Shown: positions 1 through 6,079, counted from the first letter of the stretch. The stretch is DNA of 7,917 nt from Candidatus Wildermuthbacteria bacterium (GCA_016177065.1 JACOVZ010000025.1:1-7917); one strand, 5' to 3'. Translations and numbers: made by a program. Notes: a model not told the origin generated them from the letters alone.

Positions 1-1
1 C

Positions 2-178
2 TCAGAGCCTGCCCTTGAGCGCGCAATGAACGGCCAGGTTGTTTCTCATTTGGGTAAGGCATTCCATATTGACGAGTTTGTGCGTCTAGAAGGATTGCCC
101 CGCACTCTCAACGGAAAGGTAGATAAAATACGCTTGCAGACAATGTACGCGCAAAAAAAATATGATCATAAGGATTGA
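2..178 (+). CDS. C-terminal end of an AMP-forming acyl/aminoacyl ligase (partial)
   Basis: The gene enters from the left edge and only its last 58 codons are present, ending at TGA 176-178. The reading has no in-frame stop and contains LPRTLNGKVDKIRL (residues 36-49 of the fragment). This matches the conserved C-terminal A10 motif of the ANL superfamily (acyl-CoA synthetases, NRPS adenylation domains), whose lysine (K43 here) contacts the adenylate. These enzymes activate a carboxylic or amino acid as an acyl-AMP and pass it to CoA or a carrier protein. The protein stops soon after A10, so no carrier domain is fused to it; a free acyl carrier protein is encoded five genes downstream and is a natural acceptor (inference). 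The next gene starts inside this one with a 17-nt overlap, which suggests co-transcription and translational coupling. The substrate cannot be judged because the specificity-determining part lies outside the window. Confidence 0.82.
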   Translation, partial: SEPALERAMNGQVVSHLGKAFHIDEFVRLEGLPRTLNGKVDKIRLQTMYAQKKYDHKD

Positions 179-917
179 CCATGTTTCTTTGTCATGCGCC
201 GATTTTTCGCGCGCAACCCAAGATCTTGCGCGTTTTGGGTATCGGAAGCAGTTTGAAGAGGATGCTGTTAAGAATGTGCAGATCAAGAAACCCTTACTGC
301 ATAGGTGGTCTGAAAATCACGATCTTGCATTATTTTCTTCCGATAGCGGCATCTCAATAGAGCTACTTAATCATCACGGAATTCAGGATGCCGCGCCGTC
401 TTTCTTTACGCCGATCATAAGGGGAGCTGATGAAGAAATGACAAAATCCAAAAACGCTGTTAACATTGGAAAACAGCGGGGCGTTTTGACAACAATGGGC
501 AGTTTTGACTGCATTGTGCTTGAGGGGAAAAAACGGCCTTTCGTTTTGCAAGAGCTTGCTTTGCACGCAGAGAACCTGGATGAAAGCGAATCTTTTTGGA
601 GCTGTTTCGGATTCCAGCGTGTTCTGGCGGAGGATGATTGCCGAATGCTGAAATTTGCATCGCCTTTTCAGGCAAGTCCGTGCGTGCTTTATCTCTTGCA
701 ATCAGCCGGCCCCATGCGAAAAACAAAACTTGATGATGCGGGGTTTGCATCAATCGCGTTCATCAGCAATAACGTAGGCGAAGAAAGAGATTTTCTGGAT
801 AAAAGACATGTTCACCCGAGCGCGGTTGAACAGCTGAACGTTCACGGCAAAACTTTTAGCATTTGTTTTGCGCAAGGCTCGCAGGGAGAAATTGTGGAAT
901 TATTAAGCCTGCAATAA
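162..917 (+). CDS. Two-module VOC (glyoxalase/dioxygenase-fold) family protein
   Basis: A 251-residue protein that looks like two vicinal-oxygen-chelate modules in tandem. Module 1 opens with IDHVSLSCAD (residues 5-14) and has a later strand GISIELLNH (63-71). Module 2 opens with LQELALHAENLDESESF (129-145) and ends GEIVELLSL (242-250). In VOC enzymes a His on the first strand and a Glu on the last strand of a module bind the metal; H7, E67, H135 and E246 fit those positions by eye. Family members include glyoxalase I, methylmalonyl-CoA epimerase and extradiol dioxygenases, so the reaction could be isomerisation, epimerisation or oxygenation; the sequence does not decide. The start ATG lies inside the preceding ligase gene, with no visible Shine-Dalgarno site, so coupled translation is likely. 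It sits between the ligase and a methyltransferase, which suggests action on the acyl or aminoacyl group handled by that ligase (inference). Fold assignment is fairly secure, function is not. Confidence 0.72.
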   Translation: MIIRIDHVSLSCADFSRATQDLARFGYRKQFEEDAVKNVQIKKPLLHRWSENHDLALFSSDSGISIELLNHHGIQDAAPSFFTPIIRGADEEMTKSKNAVNIGKQRGVLTTMGSFDCIVLEGKKRPFVLQELALHAENLDESESFWSCFGFQRVLAEDDCRMLKFASPFQASPCVLYLLQSAGPMRKTKLDDAGFASIAFISNNVGEERDFLDKRHVHPSAVEQLNVHGKTFSICFAQGSQGEIVELLSLQ

Positions 918-923
918 ATATCC

Positions 924-1604
924 ATGAATCAATATAACAAGCAGTGGGCGAAGGAAATAAAAAAGAACGATGTGATGTACCCCTCGGAATATGTTATCCG
1001 CATTTTCAAGGGAACATATCCTCGTTTGCGTCTTGGCAAGAATAGGTTTAAGGGGAAAAAGATTTGTGATATTGGCTGCGGGAATGGCCGTAATCTTATG
1101 CTGTTGAGGCGGTGCGGGTTCAAGGTTTGGGGAGTGGAAATCAATAAAAAGATTGCTGAGGGAGTGAAGCGAAATCTTAAATCTGCCGGAATTCATGCTC
1201 ATGTTCGCGTGGGGAGCAATGGCAGTCTTCCGTTTCTCAACTCCTATTTTGACTATGCATTGTCGTGGAACGCCTGCTACTACATGGGAGACTGCGCTGA
1301 TTTTAACGATTATGTGAAAGAATTTGCCCGAGTCATCAAATCCGGAGGATATCTAATTATGTCTATCCCCAAGAAGTCTTCTTTCATCTATAAGGGGAGC
1401 GAGACTTTGAAAGCTGGATATAAGATCATCCGCAAAGACCCCTTTGGGGTTCGCAATGGGCATGTGCTGAGAATGTTTGCCGGGGAGAAGGAGATCAAAA
1501 AAACATTCGCCCCTTATTTTAAAAGGTTTGTTTTCGGCTCTGTTCAGGATGATTGTTTCGGATTGAATTATCATTGGCATTTGGTCGTATGCCAAAGAAG
1601 ATAG
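924..1604 (+). CDS. Class I SAM-dependent methyltransferase
   Basis: A 226-residue methyltransferase of the Rossmann (class I) type. Motif I is ICDIGCGNGRNL (residues 47-58), the glycine-rich loop that binds S-adenosylmethionine. An acidic residue at the end of the second strand follows (VWGVEI, E72), which would contact the SAM ribose. The motif LPFLNSYFDYALSW (102-115) and strand GGYLIMSIP complete the core. There is no signal peptide or membrane segment, so it is cytoplasmic. It starts 6 nt after the VOC gene stops, and the next gene begins 23 nt after its own stop, so it belongs to the same run of genes. No strong ribosome binding site is visible at ATG 924. The substrate is unknown: small-molecule O- or N-methylation of the sugar, or of an acyl group attached to it, fits the neighbourhood. 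O-methylated and N-methylated acyl substituents are known on bacterial nonulosonic acids. Confidence 0.85.
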   Translation: MNQYNKQWAKEIKKNDVMYPSEYVIRIFKGTYPRLRLGKNRFKGKKICDIGCGNGRNLMLLRRCGFKVWGVEINKKIAEGVKRNLKSAGIHAHVRVGSNGSLPFLNSYFDYALSWNACYYMGDCADFNDYVKEFARVIKSGGYLIMSIPKKSSFIYKGSETLKAGYKIIRKDPFGVRNGHVLRMFAGEKEIKKTFAPYFKRFVFGSVQDDCFGLNYHWHLVVCQRR

Positions 1605-1627
1605 AGCAATAAGATGATACCAATATC

Positions 1628-2299
1628 ATGGATCACTATTACATAGATCTTTCGTATCCCATTGAAGAGGGAATGCTAACGTTTGACGCGCCTTGGCATT
1701 CTGCTGTTTCAATTCGGCAAATGGGAAGGATTGACGTGGAAGGCAGGGAATCAAGGATGATATCTTTTGGCTCTCATACGGGTACGCATATTGACGCGCC
1801 CCTCCATTTTCTTAAAAAAGGAAAAAGCATTGATACTATTCCGTTGAATAGGCTTATCGGGAAGGTAGTTTTTGCCGATTTTTCGCATCTCAAGGAAAAT
1901 GAGCAGGTGACAAAAGCGATGCTTGAATCTTTTGAAATTGGCGAGCGGATGATTTTCCGCTTCGGATGGGGAAAATTCTGGGGAGAGAAGAAATTTTATG
2001 CAGGGTATCCATTTTTTTCCGCGGAGGCCGCAGAATATCTTGTTTCTCGCGGCGCAAAACTTATCGGATATGATACGCCTTCTCCAGATGACAGCCGCAT
2101 AGAGTTGAAAGGAGAAAATTTAGGCTCTGACCGTGATTCTCCGATCCATAAGCTGTTTTTGAAGCATGGCATTATTCTTATTGAATATGTGGCGAATCTT
2201 CAAACAGTAGAAGATCTATATGGCTGGAATATCATTGCTTTGCCCTTGCGCATTACAGGGGGAGATGGTTCTCCTGCGAGAGTCTGCGTATATAAATGA
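1628..2299 (+). CDS. PF04199 'cyclase' family metal hydrolase (kynurenine-formamidase-like)
   Basis: A 223-residue protein of the cyclase/kynurenine formamidase family. The signature metal-binding motif HTGTHIDAPLH is intact at residues 50-60 (H50, H54, D56, H60). The C-terminal family features are also present: VDxPS-like YDTPSPDD, SPIHKLFLKHGIILIEYVANL, and the closing GGDGSPARV. Length is normal for the family. Known members hydrolyse amide or lactam-type bonds (N-formylkynurenine, isatin) or act in polyketide maturation. Here it lies in an operon with a ligase, carrier protein and N-acyltransferase, not with tryptophan-catabolism genes, so kynurenine degradation is unlikely. Deformylation, amide opening or ring closure on the operon's acyl or sugar substrate is a reasonable inference. 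ATG 1628 is chosen because the family's N-terminal strand (YIDLSYPIEEGM) begins directly after it. No clear ribosome binding site is seen. It ends 1 nt before the carrier protein gene. Confidence 0.87.
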   Translation: MDHYYIDLSYPIEEGMLTFDAPWHSAVSIRQMGRIDVEGRESRMISFGSHTGTHIDAPLHFLKKGKSIDTIPLNRLIGKVVFADFSHLKENEQVTKAMLESFEIGERMIFRFGWGKFWGEKKFYAGYPFFSAEAAEYLVSRGAKLIGYDTPSPDDSRIELKGENLGSDRDSPIHKLFLKHGIILIEYVANLQTVEDLYGWNIIALPLRITGGDGSPARVCVYK

Positions 2300-2300
2300 T

Positions 2301-2558
2301 ATGAGTTCTCAGATTCAAAATGCGGTTTTGCAATGGTTTGTAAGCCATGCTTCCCTCAAAGAAGATGAGATTGGAGCTATGATCCATGAGAATTATTTTG
2401 AAAAAGGATGGGTTGATTCGCTCGCCTTCATTTCTTTTGTAAATGATATGGAACAGGAGTTTGGAATTCGTTTTTCAAATAATGAATTTCAGGAGAGAAC
2501 GTTTGCGACGATCGCAGGGGTCGCAAAGATTATAGAAGAAAAATTGGAGAAAAAATGA
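2301..2558 (+). CDS. Stand-alone acyl carrier protein (phosphopantetheine-binding)
   Basis: An 85-residue acidic protein with the four-helix carrier-protein pattern. The attachment motif is GWVDSLAFISFVNDMEQEF, beginning at residue 36, with Ser40 of DSL as the expected 4'-phosphopantetheine site. The downstream helix (EQEFGIRF) and final helix (TFATIAGVAKIIEEKL) are also typical. The frame is open upstream to an ATG at 2220, but that start would add 27 residues inside the cyclase gene that are unlike the family. ATG 2301, 1 nt after the cyclase stop, gives a normal carrier length. It is unlikely to be the housekeeping fatty-acid carrier because it sits in an accessory operon without fab genes. 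Its stop overlaps the next gene as ATGA, tying it to the N-acyltransferase. I infer that it carries an acyl group from the upstream ligase to that transferase. Confidence 0.87.
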   Translation: MSSQIQNAVLQWFVSHASLKEDEIGAMIHENYFEKGWVDSLAFISFVNDMEQEFGIRFSNNEFQERTFATIAGVAKIIEEKLEKK

Positions 2559-3328
2559 GTGCGTTTGATTATTCAAAAAAGGATATAGCAAGTGCGTTCC
2601 GTGAAACTGGCATCCGCGAGGGCGCTTCTGTTTTTACGCATAGCAATGTTGGTTTTTTCGGGAAACTGGAAGGCGCAAAAATCCCGCAAGACTATTATGA
2701 TGCTTTTAAAAAGGAGATGCTTGGGGTTATTGGCGAACAAGGCACTTGGGTCATGCCTACGTTTACGTACAGTTTTTGCTGGGGGCATGAGTTTGATATA
2801 GACAATACTCCAAGCACATGCGGGCTTCTGTCGGAAATGATGCGGAAAGATTCAGATGCGGCGCGGTCCGGGGATGCAAATTTTTCCGTGGCAGCTATCG
2901 GAAAACACGCAGAGTATTTTACAGAAAATGCTCCCGCATATTCCTTCGGGCCCAATTCCTTCTGGGAGAGATTTCTGGAAAAGAAAGGGGTATTTTGCAA
3001 TTTTAATTTTGATTCTGCATCTACTTTTATTCATTATGCGGAGAGGTTTCTGAAGGTTCCGTATCGGTATGACAAACCGTTTGAAGGAGTATGGAAAAAA
3101 GGGGATAAGGAAGAAAAAAAGGTATTTTACCATTTCGTATATGACCTGCAAAAGCCCTACCATGCGCCCGATTTCAAGAAGTTTGATGCCAGAGCAAAAG
3201 AATGGGGTTTTGTAAGAGAGGTGCGGTTAGGAAAAGGTCAGATGCTTTGCATAAGCGCAGAACACGCGCTTCAAACGATACAAAGGGGGCTTCAAGAAGA
3301 CCCTTCGTTTCTAACCAAAGGATCGTAA
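2555..3328 (+). CDS. AAC(3)-family N-acyltransferase, probably acting on an amino sugar
   Basis: A 257-residue member of the aminoglycoside N3-acetyltransferase family. Recognisable blocks are GTWVMPTFTYS (residues 63-73), TPSTCGLLSEMMRK (85-98), RSGDANFSVAAIGKHAEYF (104-122) and STFIHYAERFLKVPYRY (156-172). The last holds the family's conserved His (H160) and Glu (E163). Classical resistance enzymes usually read RSxHPxxS or RSxNPxxS at the 104 block; here it is RSGDANFS. Homologues in polysaccharide clusters are thought to acylate amino sugars, and the context (carrier protein overlapping by 4 nt, nonulosonic acid genes downstream) favours that over antibiotic resistance. The acyl donor may be the carrier protein instead of acetyl-CoA (inference). 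A GGAG Shine-Dalgarno site at 2546-2549 lies 5 nt before ATG 2555. No signal peptide is seen, so it is cytoplasmic. Confidence 0.84.
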   Translation: MSAFDYSKKDIASAFRETGIREGASVFTHSNVGFFGKLEGAKIPQDYYDAFKKEMLGVIGEQGTWVMPTFTYSFCWGHEFDIDNTPSTCGLLSEMMRKDSDAARSGDANFSVAAIGKHAEYFTENAPAYSFGPNSFWERFLEKKGVFCNFNFDSASTFIHYAERFLKVPYRYDKPFEGVWKKGDKEEKKVFYHFVYDLQKPYHAPDFKKFDARAKEWGFVREVRLGKGQMLCISAEHALQTIQRGLQEDPSFLTKGS

Positions 3329-3331
3329 TCT

Positions 3332-4234
3332 ATGGAATCGTCAAAAATGGTGCTCGGCACCGCACAATTAGGGATGAATTACGGCATTAACAATTTTAAG
3401 GGAAAGCCCTCAAGGCAAGAATCATTGGAGTTGTTGGATCGCGCTTACGAGAAGGGCATACGCACATTTGATACGGCTTTCGCATATGGGGATGCGGAGG
3501 AAATTGTAGGAGAATTTGTCACCACCAGAAATCTAAGCAATCAAGTGCAGATTATTTCCAAATTAGAACCAAATTGCGTACCGGAAAATAGCAAGAATGT
3601 TTTTGGCATTATAGAGAGCAGATTGAGCGCATCCTTAGATAGAACCAATGCGGAGGTTTTAGACTGCTATTTGCTGCATACCTCCCCCTATATTTTCCGC
3701 GAAGAAATAGTTCATGCTTTGCATCAGTGCAAGACGAAGGGTCTCGTAAAGAATATTGGCGTTTCTGTTTATGAAGAAGCTGAGGCTTTGGCTGCAGTCA
3801 GATCTCCCTTGATTGATTATATCCAGATTCCCTACAATGTCTTTGATCAGAGGCTTCATGGGACAGATTTTTTCCAAATTGCAAAAGCCAACAACAAGAA
3901 AGTTTTTGCCCGCACCGCATTTTTGCAGGGCCTCATTTTTATGGACGAGGCGAAAATCCCAGGGCATTTGTCCGGTACGAAAAAATACCTCAAGGAATTT
4001 GACGATATCATTGCTCGCTACGGCTTATCAAGGTTGGAAGCGTCTCTTATGTTTAGCGCCAGCGAGCCTGGCATTGATCATATTGTCTTTGGCGTTGACA
4101 CAAAAGAGCAGTTAGATGAAGATATGAATGTGATTGCAGATTTGCACTATTATCCTGCTTGCATAGCTGAGCTGCGGGATCGATTTTCGCGCATTAAAGA
4201 AAGCGTTATTTTCCCTAGCTTATGGAAAAAGTAA
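3332..4234 (+). CDS. Aldo/keto reductase
   Basis: A 300-residue aldo/keto reductase, a cytoplasmic NAD(P)H-dependent TIM-barrel oxidoreductase. The opening MVLGTAQLGMNYGI and the segment GIRTFDTAFAYGDAEEIVGEF are typical. The full catalytic tetrad is visible: D47, Y52, K77 (ISKLEP) and H116 (YLLHTSP), so the enzyme should be active. A later segment (KKVFARTAFLQGLIF) is also characteristic of the fold. It starts 3 nt after the acyltransferase stop, with an AAAGGA ribosome site at 3317-3322, 9 nt upstream, and its end overlaps the cytidylyltransferase by 13 nt. Aldo/keto reductases of this type are found in surface-sugar clusters beside SpsF-like and PseI/NeuB-like genes. I infer reduction or oxidation of a keto-sugar or of the acyl substituent. 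The exact substrate cannot be read from the sequence. Confidence 0.9.
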   Translation: MESSKMVLGTAQLGMNYGINNFKGKPSRQESLELLDRAYEKGIRTFDTAFAYGDAEEIVGEFVTTRNLSNQVQIISKLEPNCVPENSKNVFGIIESRLSASLDRTNAEVLDCYLLHTSPYIFREEIVHALHQCKTKGLVKNIGVSVYEEAEALAAVRSPLIDYIQIPYNVFDQRLHGTDFFQIAKANNKKVFARTAFLQGLIFMDEAKIPGHLSGTKKYLKEFDDIIARYGLSRLEASLMFSASEPGIDHIVFGVDTKEQLDEDMNVIADLHYYPACIAELRDRFSRIKESVIFPSLWKK

Positions 4235-5028
4235 ATCAAAAACAGAATGCGGTATTGTGCATCCTTCAGGCTCGCATGGGCTCTACGCGCCTTCCCGGAA
4301 AAGTATTGCTTAAGGTTCGGGGCACCCCGCTTTTGGAATATGAGATAATGCGGGTGAAATTTTCAAAAACAATTGATAAAATTGTCATTGCGACTACCAC
4401 GAATAAAGAAGATGATGAGATTGAAAAGCTTGCTAGGCGCATAGGCATTGATTGCTTCAGGGGTTCTGAAAAAGACGTTCTTGATAGGTACTATCAATGC
4501 GCTCTTTTGTATCCCAAATTCTCTTCCATTGTCCGCATTACTGGTGATTGCCCGTTGATTGACCCAGGGGTGATTGATGAAGTGGTATCTTTGTTCCAAA
4601 AAGGCCATTTTGACTATGTGAGCAATATAGAGCTAGGAAAAGAAACATTCCCGAATGGCACGGATGTTGAGGTGCTTACTCGGGAAGCGCTTGTGGAATT
4701 AGCAGCCAATGCCAGTCTTGCGTCAGAAAGGGAGCATGTGACCTTGTATATACGAAGAAGGAAGGAAAAATTCAAGACAACGAATGTTAATGCGGTACGC
4801 GATTTTTCTCATATTCGTTTTACCGTTGATTATCTTGAGGATTTTGAAGTAGTTAAATTTTTGATAGAGCATAGTGCAATTGATGCAACATACCTTCAGC
4901 ACGTTTCGCTTCTTATGGATAACCCGAATATCATGGCGAAGAATATGCATATTGTCCGGAATGAGGGATTGAAAAAGTTATCCGAGGAAAACCGATTAAG
5001 GCCTCCGTCCTCAAGAAGCGATGCATGA
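4222..5028 (+). CDS. spsF-like: SpsF-type cytidylyltransferase (nonulosonic acid activation)
   Basis: A 268-residue nucleotidyltransferase of the SpsF family (COG1861), named for the Bacillus subtilis spore-coat polysaccharide protein and related to CMP-sialic/CMP-KDO synthetases. The nucleotide-binding signature ILQARMGSTRLPGK is at residues 14-27. A metal-binding block ITGDCPLIDP is at 106-115, FPNGTDVEVL at 143-152 and SEREHVTLYI at 168-177. RFTVDYLEDFEVV near the C-terminus is also typical. The likely reaction is CTP plus a nonulosonic acid giving a CMP-sugar, in the cytoplasm. The start overlaps the aldo/keto reductase by 13 nt and lacks a strong ribosome site, so coupled translation is likely. 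The PseI gene lies about 2.4 kb downstream and would supply the substrate. Some family members are annotated as glycosyltransferases; the pyrophosphorylase signature makes nucleotide transfer more likely. Confidence 0.85.
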   Translation: MEKVNQKQNAVLCILQARMGSTRLPGKVLLKVRGTPLLEYEIMRVKFSKTIDKIVIATTTNKEDDEIEKLARRIGIDCFRGSEKDVLDRYYQCALLYPKFSSIVRITGDCPLIDPGVIDEVVSLFQKGHFDYVSNIELGKETFPNGTDVEVLTREALVELAANASLASEREHVTLYIRRRKEKFKTTNVNAVRDFSHIRFTVDYLEDFEVVKFLIEHSAIDATYLQHVSLLMDNPNIMAKNMHIVRNEGLKKLSEENRLRPPSSRSDA

Positions 5029-5057
5029 TAGACAAAATATCAATATCGTGATATAAC
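5029..5057 (+). promoter_or_regulatory. Candidate sigma70 promoter for the EamA transporter gene
   Basis: TAGACA at 5029-5034 matches five of six bases of the -35 consensus, and TATAAC at 5052-5057 matches five of six of the -10 consensus. They are separated by exactly 17 nt. The site begins directly after the cytidylyltransferase stop and would start transcription near 5064, giving a leader of about 50 nt before the transporter ATG. This is the best promoter match I found in the window. Transcription is inferred, not shown. Confidence 0.6.
5043..5054. promoter_or_regulatory. Possible operator palindrome over the -10 element
   Basis: ATATC, two bases, GATAT: a perfect 5+5 inverted repeat that covers the 3' part of the promoter spacer and the first half of the -10 hexamer. 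A second ATATC copy lies 6 nt to the left (5037-5041). A repressor binding here would block RNA polymerase. The repeat is short and AT-rich, so chance is a real alternative. Confidence 0.3.
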
Positions 5058-5113
5058 ATTTTTGCTCCTCTAAAACATGCGAGTGCAATACTTTTTGAGA
5101 AAGGGGGAATAGC

Positions 5114-5995
5114 ATGTGGCAAGTATTGGTTCTTCTGCGCATATTCTTGGCGAATATAGTTGCGTCAATCCTTGTCAAGCGGATCACTGGACTGCCGTCG
5201 CGAACACGGCGATTGGTTTGGCAATTCGGTTTTGCCTTCCTGTTCTCTCTCGCGTTGGCTGGGATTGCCGGGAGTTCGTTGTCAAATAGTGGACTTCTAG
5301 TTATAGCGGGTATTGGCATCATCAATAGCTTTGGAGCTTACTGTCAGTGGAAAGCTATTGACATCAGCTTGAGCAAGACATCCCTTTTTACTCAGGCGGA
5401 CGATCTTATCGCAATATCTCTTGCCTTCCTTTTTTTGGGAGAATGGAAAAGCATTACGCCGTTCTTGGGCTTTGGAATCGTTTTGTGCGTAGCAGCTGTA
5501 ATAAGCTTTTCTGTTGCTCGGCGCAAGGATGATAGTGCAGAAAAAAGCCCGCGAAGCTGGAAGCACTTGGCAAAGTGGATTGCGTGCTACAGTATTATCT
5601 GGGGAGTAGCAATGTTCTCCATGCGATATTTTGCAATAGAAGAAGTACCTCTTCCGAGCTTTCTCGCAGCATGGTACGGCGGCTCGTTTTTTGGGGCCTT
5701 GCTTGTTCGTTTTCTAGCTGGCAGGCAAGAAATGGGAGAAAAGCTTACTCTAAGAGCCATAGGTCAAGTAAGCGTCCTTGCGGCGCTGGTATGGGCGTCT
5801 CTCCTTTTGACCTATGCGATATTCCAGAGAGTGTCCATTGTGGTTGCGCAGCCCATTTTTCAGGTAACCGAGATGGTTTTTCCGGTGATTATCGGTTTGT
5901 GGGTATTCAAAGAGAGAAAGCAACTCACGTCAGTTGAGAAAGCAATCTTTCTGGCAGGGCTTCTTGGAGCAGTCGTTATCGGTCTTGGTTTTTAA
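5114..5995 (+). CDS. EamA/DMT-family transporter, about 10 membrane segments
   Basis: A 293-residue integral membrane protein of the drug/metabolite transporter superfamily, built as two EamA repeats. Hydrophobic segments lie near residues 3-20, 35-54, 60-78, 96-109, 114-134, 153-172, 178-201, 218-238, 241-264 and 275-293, with a basic loop (ARRKDD) between the halves. Each repeat ends in the typical pattern: GEWKSITPFLGFGIVL and FKERKQLTSVEKAIFLAG. ATG 5114 is supported by the strong AAGGGGG ribosome site at 5101-5107, 6 nt upstream. It has its own promoter and is followed at once by a terminator, so it can be a single-gene unit inside the sugar cluster. The substrate is unknown. Export of a metabolite, or movement of a lipid-linked sugar as in some small DMT relatives, is possible, but nothing in the sequence selects one. 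Confidence 0.88.
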   Translation: MWQVLVLLRIFLANIVASILVKRITGLPSRTRRLVWQFGFAFLFSLALAGIAGSSLSNSGLLVIAGIGIINSFGAYCQWKAIDISLSKTSLFTQADDLIAISLAFLFLGEWKSITPFLGFGIVLCVAAVISFSVARRKDDSAEKSPRSWKHLAKWIACYSIIWGVAMFSMRYFAIEEVPLPSFLAAWYGGSFFGALLVRFLAGRQEMGEKLTLRAIGQVSVLAALVWASLLLTYAIFQRVSIVVAQPIFQVTEMVFPVIIGLWVFKERKQLTSVEKAIFLAGLLGAVVIGLGF

Positions 5996-5996
5996 G

Positions 5997-6025
5997 GTCC
6001 CGTTCATTGCCAGAACGGGACTTTT
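5997..6025 (+). terminator. Strong intrinsic terminator after the transporter gene
   Basis: GTCCCGTTC at 5997-6005 and GAACGGGAC at 6013-6021 form a perfect 9-bp GC-rich stem with a 7-nt loop, followed by TTTT at 6022-6025 and more T-rich sequence (GCTTTATTT). It begins 2 nt after the transporter stop codon. It should end transcripts from the left, so the aminotransferase and PseI genes probably need another promoter between here and 6124. Confidence 0.9.
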
Positions 6026-6045
6026 GCTTTATTTGGGATCTGACA

Positions 6046-6079
6046 GGGTAATTCTTGCTAGGGATTGAAGAAATTACCC
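6046..6079 (+). promoter_or_regulatory. Inverted repeat in the aminotransferase leader
   Basis: GGGTAATT at 6046-6053 and AATTACCC at 6072-6079 are perfect 8-nt arms separated by 18 nt. Three more pairs (CTT with AAG) are possible across a one-base bulge. There is no T-run after it, so it is not an intrinsic terminator. It lies in the 128-nt gap between the terminator and the aminotransferase start. It could be an operator or a leader RNA hairpin. I find no riboswitch consensus that I recognise and no convincing promoter nearby. Confidence 0.35.

Noticed and set aside
363..701. Minus-strand open frames, including this 112-codon one and others of 60-104 codons across the window
   Set aside because: All lie opposite well-supported + strand genes, show no family motif and have no promoter or ribosome-site support; they are shadow frames.
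1438..1454. Short hairpin ACCCC-TTT-GGGGT, terminator-like
   Set aside because: It lies within methyltransferase codons, has only a 5-bp stem and no following T-run.
2261..2274. Hairpin GGAGA-TGGT-TCTCC before the carrier protein start
   Set aside because: It encodes the conserved GDGSPAR end of the cyclase, is small, and is too far from ATG 2301 to act as or hide its ribosome site.
2220..2300. Upstream ATG that would extend the acyl carrier protein by 27 residues
   Set aside because: The extension lies wholly inside the cyclase coding region and does not resemble carrier proteins; ATG 2301 gives normal length and gene spacing.
2555..3328. Aminoglycoside-resistance gene
   Set aside because: The family matches, but the changed RSGDANFS block, the overlap with a carrier protein gene and the glycan context argue against a resistance role.
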